A program made the position numbers and the translations under genes. Positions 48,181 to 60,299 of a DNA stretch of 64,000 bases are shown here, in pieces. Below the pieces are notes generated by a model. It was given only the letters and a program-made list of their open reading frames with translations, made no database searches and had not been told where the DNA came from. This stretch comes from Diplocarpon mali (lineage: Eukaryota > Ascomycota > Leotiomycetes > Helotiales > Drepanopezizaceae), in the NCBI GenBank assembly GCA_024741835.1, contig JAENRP010000104.1:1-64000 (forward strand), written 5' to 3'. How positions within the stretch are numbered: position 1 is the stretch's first letter; each line of letters begins with the position of its first letter.

Positions 48181-49600
48181 ACCCTTTAATTAGGCAATGC
48201 TCTTAGAATCGCTTAGCTATATAGATAAAATAAAAGAAAGAATAGTAGTTATAAGGAAAAGAGGCTTTATCTTATATATTGCCCTTTTAAAGGTTATTCC
48301 TTTTAGAATAAGAAGGGTTGCTATAGGTAATAAGCGCGCTTAAGAATCTTTGCAATTCTATACTAGTACTCTATTAGGCTTCTTATAGAGTATTTCTATT
48401 ATAGAGGTTTTCCTTCCCTTCTTTTAAAAATAACCCTCTTTTATTATTTAAAAATATTATCTTTATATTAATAATTTTTAAATATAAAAGGAACTCCTAC
48501 TTATTATAGCCCTAGCCGCTCTTATAAAGTAAGACCCTTAGAGTCCTTATACCCTATATTATACTAACTTTGCGCTAGGTCGCTAGTGCTCCTATAGGAG
48601 CTGCAACCTTAGCGCGCTTGTCCTAGCGTTTGCTAGGCAATAAGCCGCTGCCGCTATCGCCGCCGCTCCTGCCGCCGCTGCTACCGCTGCTGCTGCCTAA
48701 GAGCCTTACCCCTGCTACGCATTATATGCTAGAGCCTATAACGGAATATGACGATGCGTGCGTGCGCTGCATTATATATAAAAGTACTAGCAATCTCGAT
48801 TGTTAATGCTTTAATAGCACCTTTAGTGCGCGTTGCATCTATTATACTATATTAAGTAATAGCTATTAGTAGGCTAGTAGCCCTCTCTTCGCCTTTTAAG
48901 AGGCTATTGTATCGGCTTATGCTTATAGTGCCTTTAAAGAGGAGGTAGTATTACTACTTAATATAGTAAAGGGTGCGCTTTAAAGCTTCTATAGTACATT
49001 TATCGAATCTTATTAAGTTTTAGGCTGATTTTAAAAGATAGGAGCGATTAGACCCTAGTGCTAAGAGGGCCTGCTACTCTTGCGAGTAGTAGTACTGCTG
49101 CCTCCTCTACTCTTAATATCCTATTTGCATTTGCTGCCGGCCTGTCCTCTGCCGCCTTATTTCCCCCGCTTGCCGCTGCCGCCACTCCTATCCCTACTGC
49201 CGCCGCTGCCGCCGACCCTTTTGTATCTCCCTTTATCTCCCTAGCCCTTACTATCGCCGCTCCCGCCTTCGCCGCTGCCGCCCTCGCCCCTATCGCCTCC
49301 GCTATACCCCTTGCCTTCGCCCTTGCTATCGCTAGTATATTCGCCGGTAGGCCTTTGGCCGAGGGAGTGCTAGTAGGCCTCTTTTAAGAGGAGATCTATA
49401 TAGAGCTTTTGGCTATAGCATCTTGGCTCTTGGCCTTAGCTAAGAGAATCTAAGAGAGGGTTGCGCCTTATAATAGCAGCTTAAGAACGTTACTTATTTT
49501 ATATTTTTAGAAAAGGAGAAGCTTCTATAATACGCTTTATAAGAGAAAACAAATGAATATAATTATAAAAGAGTAGGAGCTTATAAGTACGAGTCTCTTA
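48181..49600. other. 3' region of element B with GC-rich, alanine-coding sequence
   Basis: About 1.4 kb between the end of the RNase H remnant and the left terminal repeat, longer than usual for a copia 3' region. Around 48620-48710 and 49050-49390 it is unusually GC-rich (GCC/GCT runs) and open for 110 codons on the plus strand; both strands read as Ala-rich. I recognise no protein. It may be an extra reading frame or acquired sequence. Confidence 0.45.
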
Positions 49601-52600
49601 GTAATAAGTAACTACTTGCTAATAAGTGCGAGTTGCTAAACAATTATTTAAAAGCTCTAAAGGTTTAATAAATGAATAAAGCTTTTAAACTTCTAGCGGT
49701 TTAGGTTCTTAATAAGCCTATTTGCGTATATCTCCTTAATAAGGAGGTAGATTATCTAGAAGCTTCCTCTCTAGTACTTTTAGCAGATCTATATATTATT
49801 AATTTCAATATATCAAAGGCTTATTTTAATCTTTTCATTCTCTATAATAATTAGCCGAATCATTTATTAGTTATTGTAATATATATTCCATTTAAAGAGG
49901 AAATCTATACGAATCTCCTTAAAGAGGCATTTTATAGCTATTATCTCTTTTGCAATAGAAACTATACTATAGAGTTCTGCTTTAGTAAAGGAGAGCGTAA
50001 TAGTCGCTTAGCGATTCGCTTTTTAAATAATCGGTCCTTTAAATAGGAAGAAGACGTATCTTTAAAAGGATCTGCAAGTCTCTTAATCATTTTTAAAAGA
50101 AGCATTTAAAGATGCAACTAATTAGTATTCCTTAGCTTTAAAGCTATAGGCAATTCCTAAGAAGCGCGTACTATATAGGTATTAAAGCGTCTAATCTACA
50201 GCTAAGAGGTACTTAAAGCTTAGATTAGTTAAAAAGAAAGATAGTTAGGAGGCTGCGAATATAATATCTAAGCGTATTATAATTGCTATATAAAGAATAG
50301 AGCCTATTTTCTCTTAGTACTCCTTTACCTTTTCTAAAGAAGCTTATCCTAAGTTCTTAACAAACTCCTTCTTTAATAGTAAAGTATTAGGCACTCTCCT
50401 TATATTAGCTCCGAACTTTTAAGCGATCTTCTTAATATAAGTATCATAAATTAAGGAGATCCTCTTTGCCTTTCTATCTTAAATAATCCTTACTTTAAAG
50501 AACTAGGAGATATCTCTTATAATAGTAAGCTTATATGCCCTCTTTAAGTCTTTAATTAGATAAGTCGCCCGATCTAGGTTAAAGGCCTTATATAATACTT
50601 GAATATTATTAATATAAAATGCTATAAAGACTATATAATCCTTTGTTATAAAAATATAAGGCTCTTTACTTAATAGCTTAAGTTAAAGGCCCTTAAGCGT
50701 TCCTGCGAAGTTCTTATACTATAATGCTAGAGAGTCTTTTAGCTTATAAAGCGCGCGGTCCAGTTCTACTATTATACTAAGGCGCTTAAAGCTATCTAAT
50801 AGGAAGTATATAATTAAAGTACTCCTTAGGTCTTTAGGAGTATTGACAAACGCATTAATAATATCGAACTGCTTTACTTTTATATTAAAGTATATAGTAA
50901 GCGCTATTAGTACTCTAAAAGACCTTACTGCAAGCGTAGCTGCGTAGGTTGAGAAAATTAAAGCTTTATCTTAAAGATCCCCTTATATAATTAGCTATAA
51001 TCGGCACTTTAAAAGCTTGCCGGAGCTATTGACCTTATAAGTAAAAACCTATTTTAATAGTATTAGCAAGGGCTTTGAGTAGTCCTTTAGTACGATTCTC
51101 TAATAACTTTGAGATTTCAAATTCCTAATCTCTTAGTGCCCTCCTTTTTTAAATCGTTTGCTAAAAGGGTGCTTCTCTAAGTCTAGCTATCCTTTCGGAG
51201 GCTTTGGTAAAGAGCCTTAGTGCTATAGGCGGTTAGAAAACTGCGCTTTATCCTTTACCTAACTATTAACTATAGCTTTAATAATTATATAAACTGTTAA
51301 ATAGTCCTTCCTATCCTCCCTTATCTATTTATTCGCTTAAAAGGTTAATACAAACTCCTACGTATATAAAGAGCAAGGTAAGTTAATATTACTTTAAAAG
51401 AGCATATGCTTTAGAGTAGTAGTATATACTTTTAAAGTCTCCTATTATTTAACGCTTAAGCGTTTTATCCTCTTTTACTTAGGAAGAGGGAGTTCCTCCT
51501 TGCGCTTTTCTCTATAGGTCTTTTCTTCTATTTTTATTATTGCTAAAGGTTCCTTTAAGAGTCTAGGTAGCTCTATCTCCTAAGCCTATAGTCTTTGAAC
51601 TAATATTACAACTTAAGGTATTATATTATTAGGGCCTACTCCTTTTATTAGGTCGCTTCTTATAAGACTATTAAAGCTCCTCCCAGATCTTAGTAATAGT
51701 GCCTTTAGCCTTCTACTAGAGTTTACTAAGGCCTGCCTTTATAATTAAAGACTTTATCTTAAAGCCCTTAAGCTATTTCTATTCTTATATAAAATAGTAG
51801 CTAAAGATCTGCCGATCGCCTTATAGAACTTATCTTTAAAGACTCTCTTAGAGTCGTCTACGGTTCCTTCTTTAGTAGGGCCTTTATAAGGAATCATTAC
51901 CCTTAAGCTCTAGTCGCTATTTGCCTTCTTAAAGACTGGTAAAGTAGCTTCTAATTCGCTTGCTTCTACCCTTGAGTTTTTAAGTAGGTCTCTTAAAGAA
52001 TTTGGATTTAAGTTAAGGCCTTCTATATTATTAGTTAAAGGCTATAGAGCAGCGTTAGTCTATAATATAAGCTCTTCTTATATAGCGGCTTCTTTTGCAG
52101 CAATTGCGTTCGGCCCTACGATAAGCTTTGATTCTTTAAAAATGCCTTTAAACTTAGTATCTTAAGCTTCCTCTCCCTTTTCAATCAATTAAAGGGTTAT
52201 CTTAAGTTCCTAGCGCAATATAGGATTTACGCGCTTAGCTTTTGGACTATAGAAAAGAGACTTATTAAATTCGATATTATAAGTTGTTATTACTCGCTAG
52301 AGTATAGGAACTCAGATTCTATAAATATTAAAGGTAATATATCTAATTAAATAACTTAAGTGCCTTTGTAGTTCAATTTTAAAGGTTCGGCGGTCCTTCC
52401 CTACCTCTTTCTCTTTAATTAAAGGGTATACGCAAGCGCTATATATATAAATGTAACTTTAGTTAGGCTTTAAGCTTGCTATTATCTACTTAATAAGCAG
52501 CGGCTTATAGAATTAAAAATACTACTTAAACCAATTGTAAAGAGCCTCGCTTAATAAGATCATCTTCTTCCTAATAAGTAGGAAGATATTATAAAGGTAT

Positions 52601-55300
52601 ATAGTAGCCTTTATAACCTTTGGCTAAAGGCTTGCTAGAAGCCTAGTATAGATCCTTATTTTAATAGAGCGTTTAATCAACTCCCTTCCTACTTGCTCTA
52701 CGCCTCTATTAGGTTAGTATATATAAGCGGAAGTAAGCTCTAAATCGATTCCCTCCTCTTTTACCTATCTTTAGTACTTTATAAGAGAGTCTTCTCTTAA
52801 GGAGATCACTAAAGTATTATTATCTTACTTGATTTTGCAAATAGAAAGCCTATATTAGCATTTTACCTATGCTTTAAAGGCTTAAAGGACCTTTATAACT
52901 ATATCTTTGCCCTTCGATCTTAGTAGGAACGTCTAAAGTATACTACTATACTTGTCCTTAATTAAAAGAACCTATAAGCAACTATTATATAAGTTGTTTA
53001 AAAAGTTAAAGAGATCCTAGGAGATCTTAAAGAAGGGCCTTAAAGATCGGTTTTTAAAGGTAGCGCGAGAAATAACTTGCTTAGCAGACGCTACTGCATA
53101 TATAAGGCACTTTAGCCTTTATATTCCCCTGATCTTCACTCCCTTAGTGCACTTAACTAACGCTTAAAGAGCCTTTGCGCTTAAGTGGCTAGCGCAAAGG
53201 TGCTAAATGTATATATTATTATCCCGCACTTTAATAAGTATATAACTAGATTAGAACCTATTATAAAGTATTATCTTAGCTATAGGGAATGCTATTAAGG
53301 TAAAGAAGTTATATTAAAGTATATTTGGGAGATCTAAATAGTTAATAGGCTTATATTTAAAGAAAACGAGATTATGGCAACGCTTTAATTAAGCTTACTT
53401 TATAGAATCTCTAATACTCTTAGAGCGCAAAGTAAGGTCTACTTTAGAGTACTAAAAGCCCTTATTTGCAAAGAGCCTCTTTAAGATAATATTAGTAGTA
53501 AACTCCTTTATAATAGTAATATTATAAAGCGTTATCTCTATAAGAGAGCTATTATGCTATAAAAGAGAGTCTACTATATATTTATTACCTCTTCTAATAA
53601 TTGGGAGCCTTAAGGTACCTGCTTTAATATATTACTATAAGTCGCTAAAAGGCTTAAAGGTGCTTGCGATAAGTAAATCCTTTAAATTAATAATATAAGT
53701 AGCTGTGCAATTATTAAGGAGCGTACTTAAGGAGAGCGAGTGGCATTTTAGTTTAAAGAGGTAGTAGACGTTGAACGATTCTTTAAAAGTATTAAAGGCA
53801 GAGGGATCTATTACTATAAAGACTAGTAAGTTCTCCCTTTTGCCTAAACCATCCTCTTTAAAGGCTAAAGCCTTTCCCTTGAATTTGTCGATTGCTATTA
53901 TTGCAATATCATTCTCCTTAAGCTATGCTTAAAGACCCTTAAACTAGTCTCTTGCGTTTAATGCCTTTTATATTTGTAGGACCTCCTCTTATAAAGGGAG
54001 AACCTTTATATTTTCCTTACGCCTATCTATAGTATATAATAGTTTCTAATAGTCCTAGGGCTTTTAATAGTGATTTTTAAAGCCTTTATAAGGGCACTTA
54101 GGCCTAATCTCCCTTTTAGAGCTTATAAAGCGATTTCGGAAGCTGCTCGCTAAAGCCTGCGAAGGGGTTTCAGCATCTAGGAGAGACTTTTGAGTAGTAA
54201 AAACTGCTAGCCTTTTATTATCGATTGCTCTATTGGATTCAATGCTTGCTAAGGCGTGGCTTAGCTGTATTAGGTTGTACTTATATAGGGTTCCTATTTG
54301 CTTATTAGTAATGATTTCCTCCTTTAAGCGAGTCGCCTAACTCGGATTGATCTTTACTATAACTAAGTTTAAAAAGTTAATAACTCCTAGTCTCCCTTTG
54401 ATCTTAAGGAGATTGTATTATTTTATTAAATAGTATACCTCCTACTACTCTTAGATCTACTGCTAAGTATTAGTTCTCTTAGTTTTGCCTTGGTATAGTA
54501 TATTATAGTATTAGAGCCTTGTCTAAGACTAAATAGCCTTATTAGAAGGCGCAATATCATACTTTAAAATAGATACTAGGCCTTAGAGTAAGAGTTACTG
54601 GTTTACTAAATTAGCATACGGGTCGTTAGTAGTAGTTCTACTTATAAGAGTATTTCTATTAGGTATTAAGGAGGAGAGCTTCTCAACTTGGATTTATACT
54701 TAAGCTATTACGGAAGCTAGGAGCGTTCTATCGACGGTCTTAGAGACCTATTTTAAGAGTAGTTTGTAGTATTTGCATTAGGTCTTCTAAGTCTCTTTGC
54801 GTATATAGTGCTCCTTTATTAGGATTTTATATTTATCTTTAATATCTTTATAAGAAGCCTATAGAGGAGGAGCCTTTAATAGGTCTCCTAGGGGAAAGCA
54901 GGTATAAATCTATTTAGATAGAGTCGCTATATACTCTTTATATAACTTTGCGTATACTATATAAAGGTTAGCCGTTTCTAATTCCTTAAGCTCCTATATA
55001 AAGGGAGCTTAAGGCTCGGTCTTTATAATTGATTTGAATAGGAGTCTTAGATCGGTAAAAATGGTAATATTATAGAGCTTAGCGAAGAATATATATTTAC
55101 TAAACCACTTTACTTAAGAGGCAGAGGTATTAAGGTAAGGCTCGGAGATGCTTAAAGAGTTAGATATATTAAATAGAGTCTAATAAAAAGGTTAGGTATA
55201 TAAATGAAGTTTATAAATAAGGTTTGATTAGAAAATAGAGATTTATTAATTGAAAATAAAGGTCTTTTAAGTTATTATAAATACTTGAAAAGTCGGTTAG
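49600..55300 (-). pseudogene. Copia element B gag-pol, RIP-inactivated
   Basis: Minus-strand translation shows the copia order from high to low coordinate. Gag-pre-integrase and integrase N-terminus lie at about 53270-52850 (HLSAKAL, VKCTKGVK, SAKQVISRATFKNR). RT has RALYKLKDS at about 50705-50765 and a degraded YVDD region at about 50590-50640. RNase H at about 50130-49600 has YVFFLFKGPII and FTKAELYSIVSIAKEI. Stops are spread throughout and most fall where CAG, CAA or TGG would be expected. No intact protein can be made. Gag should lie between 54 and 55.3 kb but is too degraded to delimit. Confidence 0.8.
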
Positions 55301-55375
55301 GAGCTCGAAGGGCCCTTTAGCCGGTTGTATGCGAAGAGAAAGCATATTAAAGTGCTTATAGGGCTTATAACTGTA

Positions 55376-55570
55376 GTGCGGTCGGCTGGAGGGCCTTTAT
55401 TAGGTCGCTTAGGAGGCTTGCAGAAGTAAGAGAAGATGATTAATTATATTATTATCTAGTGTATATATAGTAAGGAGACTTCAGAAAGAAAAGGGAGAGT
55501 CTATGACTTAGCAGGAGTCACGTGGAGGGTCTTTAGAATAAGTAGAGACTCCGCCCATTCTGCACGATAT
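55376..55570. repeat. Right terminal repeat of copia element B
   Basis: Direct repeat of 47986-48180, same length. It retains CG- and CA-containing sites (for example TTCTGCACGATAT) that have become TA-rich in the left copy, so it is the less mutated of the two. Confidence 0.85.
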
Positions 55571-57120
55571 CTCGACTTTAGTAGCGTCGTCACTAGCGTA
55601 GCCTATTTCCTTAAGTACCTGGCGTATCTAAGAGGCCTCTTATGCAAATTTACATATAGCGATGTACTCTACTTCTATAGATAAGAGAGCGATAATAGTC
55701 TATCGCTTAAAGGAGGCGGTAATTATGCTATTATTAAGGAAGAAGATAGCCCTAGAATAGGAGGCTTTAGTTCCTTTATCACTTGCCTAGTTAGAATCGC
55801 AGTAGCTATACAATTTCTAAAGCTCTAGGTCAGTTGTTTTACTTTTAAAGGTAGTATAATAGAATTGCATTCCTTATAAGTATTATAAAACTCGTTTTAA
55901 AGCTACTATATATTATAGCAAAGGGTTAGTAAGGAATTTGCTAAAAATAGAGTAGTAGTATAGTATATCCTAACGCATATAGTACGCAAGGTACTATAAA
56001 GAACTATAGATCTCTTAGTATAGCTTTACTTCCTATAGAGTGGCTTGGCCTTTAAATTTGACTATATGAACTTTATAGCCACTAGTAAAAGGCATTGGTA
56101 CGCTTTTGCAATTAGTCATATGAAAACGTTTAAGAACCTTATTAATATAGGCGTTTTAATAAAGTAAGATTATTCTATTTTATCAATCTCTAACTATATA
56201 TACTCTTAAGAAGTAGTTAGCCGGTTCGCTACCTATGATTTCGAAAAGGTTGCGAAGATCTCTCTTAAACTTATTATATATATTACCCTTCTTTGCTACT
56301 ATAAGGAAGTCATTGATATAGGTGACGATAAGAATCCGAGAGGCGCAGTTAATATATACGCAATTGTTAGTATTAAGAGGTTGAAAATCGAGCTTTTATA
56401 GCTCAGACTATAGCTTTTCTTACTATAGTTATGGAAATTACTTTAAGCTATATAAGGCCTTAAGAAGCTTGAGATAATAGTCTTAAGATAATAGAACGAC
56501 CTTATATTAAGTATATTTAAGAGGTAACTTAATATAGATATTAGAGTTAGCTTTTAAATTAAGGAAAGCTATCTTAATATTAAACTGATTTAGCTTAAAG
56601 TCGTATAGCACTATAAGTGCAATTGCGATCTTTTAAACCGCAGATTTGCATACTTTAGCAAATATCTAGTTATAATCTCAACCTTATTATTATATATAGC
56701 TTTGCATAATGAATCTGACCTTCTATTAGGAGATTTTCCCATTTTAGTCTTTTTTTATTTTAAAGATAAGCCTCAATCCGAGTACTCTATTGTCTTTAGA
56801 GAGTTCTAAGTGTTTTACTACTACTTATATATTCTTATAAGTAAGGGAATTATACTTAGAGTTGATCGCAGATCGCCATTTATTAGCATTAGCATAAGAG
56901 AGGGCTTATTCGACTATTTTCAGATCATTTAAGTATAGAGAGTCAAGTAAGGCTATATAGAAGGCGCTTAAATAGGCTTCTTTATCATTAGAGTTATTAG
57001 CTTTAAGTCCAAGAGCATAAGTTAAGCGAGTAGCTCTCTTCTCAGAAGGCTGAGGGTAAGCCTTATTCTTTGAACTAAGAGGTCTTCCTCTCTTTCTTAG
57101 AGTTAGAAGCTTAGCTTCTC

Positions 57121-57280
57121 TTAAAGTAGAATTGACTCGCAGTCCCGGCCCAGGAGTGAAATCATTATAAGAGTCAGAATTAACTCGCGGTCCTGGCCTA
57201 AGAGTGAAAATATCGTTTTAAGAAATGACTCGCAGGCCTAGCCTAAGAGTAAAATCACCCCTTAATTGCAGCTTTATAAT
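57121..57280. repeat. Composite short repeats in element A, central cluster
   Basis: Three consecutive imperfect palindromes of the form ACTCGCAGGCCTRGCCTA then GAGT at about 57128, 57180 and 57228, followed by AAAATCACCCCTTAATTG. In the minus-strand frame they encode short Pro/Gly/Arg/Val-Asn-Ser repeats. Related copies lie near 47632 and 58630. Confidence 0.65.
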
Positions 57281-58627
57281 CAGGCCGTCTTTATTAAATC
57301 GAATGTAAGAAGATCGAATAATCTTTTCCCCTATTTGCAATAGTATATAAATCTAATAGATACTTCTATTATCAAATCCGATAAAAGTACTTACCTCTGC
57401 TCTTAGAGCGAGTTTATTGCTTTAAGTTCGCTTTTCTTTCTTAATTAGCATATAAACGCAATAGCCTAGTACTTAAAGATGCTTGATTAAGGGAGTATAA
57501 GACTTATTAGGCTCGATATTATCCCAAAAGACCTTATATAAAGTCTTACTACTTAGAATATCAGAAGCGGTAAGATTAGTAATATATATTACCGAAAGAA
57601 GGAGGTAAGGCCAGAGAAAGAAGGGGATATTTTAATTAATTACGGCTATTTGCAACTTTTCTATTAGTATACGAATTAATTATTCTAATCTACTATCTTA
57701 TTTTAGTATATATAAAGTAGATTCCTTTAAAATTATACTAAGGTTTTCTATAAGTATTCGCATCTATATAAGAGAGTACTCCTTGCCTCTATTAGTTCTT
57801 TACCGCTTAATTATGCGATTATACTAAGTTTATAAGAGGCTGATCATCTTCTTATTTGCCTCAAAGGCATTAGATTTATTTATATAAGTCTATCCCTATC
57901 TAGCTATCGTAGCTAGGCAAGTGAAGATAGAGGCGTATTTATAGCTATTAAGGCCAGTTGGCTTTAGATAAATAATATCGATATATAGCTCGTTAAGTGC
58001 CTTTATAAGTCAAGGGCAAGCTAAACGTTTATTAACGTATTAGAGAGGTCTACCTTTCTCATAAGGAGCGCAAATTCGCATCTTCCTTGATTTTATTTCC
58101 TTAATCTGCATATTAATAATAGCAGATTAGGTCTTTCTAACCGTTTATAAGCTAGCGTGGCCTAATCAATGGTACTAGAGCTTAATATCAAGAGGACCGT
58201 TCTTAATAGCAGCTAAGAGAGCATATCCACTTATATAACTAAAGGAGTTAGTAGAAGGCTATTCCTTATTAATATATATATTATTATCAATAGTGCAAAT
58301 TTCCTTCTTATTAAATAGGAATAGCTTGCTATTTCAATAGAAGCCTTTGATTTTATTAAGTTTACTACCTAAGTATAAGCAGATAAGTGATTAAGGTATA
58401 TAAAGAGTATTAATTAACTTAAGGATATATACCTTTCTATTAGATTTAAGTGCGTTAACTTTGCAAGTGCTAATGCTAAGAGGTTGAATAGATCTATTAA
58501 CTATACTTAAAGAGGGTAGATTATCTTAAGCAGTATAAGAAGTGAACTTAGAGAGATTATTAGAGATATGCTTATTAGCACTTGTATTATATAGCTAATG
58601 ATTCCTCAATTTTAATAAGAAGTAGGA

Positions 58628-58735
58628 GGTAGAAGAACTGACTCTTAGGCCTGGCTTATAAGTGGAAATTGGCCTTAGGGAGGAGTCGGAATTGACTCCT
58701 AGGCCTGGCTCGCAAGTGAGAATTGGCCCTAGGGT
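58628..58735. repeat. Composite short repeats in element A, gag-proximal cluster
   Basis: Two copies of the same palindromic unit (GACTCTTAGGCCTGGCTTAT and GACTCCTAGGCCTGGCTCGC, each followed by AAGTG). The minus-strand reading is a repeated KPGLRV / EPGLGV with VNS-type residues between. Confidence 0.6.
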
Positions 58736-59498
58736 TAGTAATAGTATAGTATGCCTAAAGAGGTTATTATCTAACTCTTCGTCTTCCTTTTGAATCTTCC
58801 TAGAAGGCTTCTTGCCTTTTAGTAATAATAGCAAAGACTTGTCGTCCTTGCCTTTAAGGTGATAGAATACGTACTTCTTTCCTAAGTCCTTCTCTTAAGC
58901 CTCTCTTTTCGATTTATTAATTGCGAAGCAATCTTCTGCCTTATAGTATAGCTTAGGTTACTTGCAATAAGGATAAGGGGAGTTAGGGGTAGTATTCCTA
59001 AAGGTGCTCTTCTTTAAGTCTTTAAAACCTCTTTTGTTTTCTAACTTCTTATAATCAGATAAATGCAGCTTGCTAGCTGATTTATTATTATATAAGATAG
59101 TTCTATTCATTTTTGAACTCTATAAGGCTCAAGCTTTATTAGTGATATCTTTAATAAGAGCTTCGAGCGAGATCTTTGATTTTCATCTAGCTGCTATAGC
59201 TAAGCGAAGGTTAAAGCGTTATCGATCTGCCCAAATGGGCCATCTATTAGAATAGCTAGCAATAAATATGATAGGGTACTAGTAAGAGGGAGGGGCAGAG
59301 TCGAGAGCTTTTAATTTAGTAATTAAAAGCCTAAAGGCGACGATATAAGCTTTGAGTGAGTTGAAGTCGTTATATTTAATAGTGACGTAGGTCTGTATAG
59401 CGTTATATTCAAGCACTATTCCAAATCCTTTATACTATTTTTAAAGAGCTTCCCATATATCTAAGGCAGATTTATTGCCTTCTATATAAGCTAATAGG

Positions 59499-59805
59499 TG
59501 TAACGACACAGAACCGCCAAAGTGCGGGATCAAGTATAGGAGCAAGAAGTAGTGCAAAAGGCGTATTCTATAGGTCTAATACGAAGGAAACGAAGAAGTT
59601 AGAGAACCCTCCTTAGGGGAGAGCCCTTCTTCCTTATATATATAATAGCTAGAAGCTCTATTGCCTATTTATATAATATTATATAAGAATATCCTTTTGC
59701 ACCTTTAGGGTCGATTTAAAAAAACCCTGCATTAAATCGAGATTGCGAAACCTTAAAACGCTGTACTCTTAGGTAATTGCATTAAGTGGAGGTGCAGCCG
59801 TTATA
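59499..59805 (-). repeat. 3' LTR of gypsy element C
   Basis: 307 bp. On the plus strand it starts TGTAACGACACAG and ends CAGCCGTTATA, giving inverted termini TGTAACG / CGTTA(T)A with one RIP-type change. It is flanked on the inner side by a polypurine tract, which fixes orientation. Confidence 0.75.
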
Positions 59806-59820
59806 CTACCTCCCCCCTTT
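59806..59820 (-). other. Polypurine tract of gypsy element C
   Basis: On the minus strand AAAGGGGGGAGGTAG directly precedes the LTR. This is the standard position and composition of the plus-strand primer site in an LTR retrotransposon. Confidence 0.75.
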
Positions 59821-60299
59821 AAGAACGCTTGCCTATAAGCGTTAAGAGGTTGTAACGATTTTTATACGGTAATGTACTTAGCATATTATTATACAAACGG
59901 TACTATTCTATATTTAGTTTAGCGCAAGTCGCATTATATATTTAAATTTGTTTTTCCCCCTATAGGATCTTCCTTCCTTAGTATAACAATTATATACTAT
60001 CGCATAGGTCCCCTACTCCTATTACTATAGCGTAAGGCTAATGCATAGTAGTAGAAACAATTACTACTACTACTACTAATTACTATAAGTAAGTTTGCCT
60101 TAGTCTAGGGTCGAATCGCATCTAATACGCGTAGTGCCAATTCCCTTGCCGTCGGGCGCCTTTGCAGTGGCCTACTGCGTATGCTACTGTTAGTGTATGC
60201 GGCGCCTTATACGTGATATTACGTACGAATGCGAGTTCGAATCGGAGCGTAGTAAGAAGTGCTACTAGTGCTAGGAGTAGAAGGCGGAGTATATCTCTA

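Larger units (their letters stand above)
47986..55570 (-). mobile_element. Ty1/copia LTR retrotransposon B, nested in element A
   Basis: Complete-length element of 7585 bp bounded by 195-bp direct repeats. It splits the RNase H of element A: residues before the break (ending TKVEI) are at about 55575-55600 and residues after it (YKMIYNN) at 47985. B therefore inserted after A. It is on the same strand as A but has clearly different RT and RNase H, so it is another copia family. Confidence 0.8.
55571..59498 (-). pseudogene. Copia element A gag-pol, 5' part, RIP-inactivated
   Basis: Minus-strand order from high coordinate: gag at about 59498-58860 with a zinc knuckle near 58980-58930 (CPYCK then EDCFA, the His changed to Tyr); gag-pre-integrase near 58160 (LGHASL, TVRKTQSAI); RT with LLKALYSLK near 56470-56440 and VTYINDFLI (YVDD type, first Asp now Asn) near 56330-56300; RNase H at about 55850-55575 (DSN-stop-ASDKGTKASYSRAIFFL, then IEVEYIAICKFA). 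It is interrupted by stops of CAR-to-TAR type. It breaks at 55571 (element B) and at 59498 (element C). Confidence 0.82.

Noticed and set aside
49058..49387. 110-codon plus-strand open frame, Ala-rich
   Set aside because: It lies inside copia element B in CpA-poor sequence where stops are rarely created; no start context or homology supports a gene.
58595..58834. 79-codon minus-strand open frame
   Set aside because: It is an unbroken stretch of the copia A polyprotein remnant containing two of the short repeats, not a separate gene.
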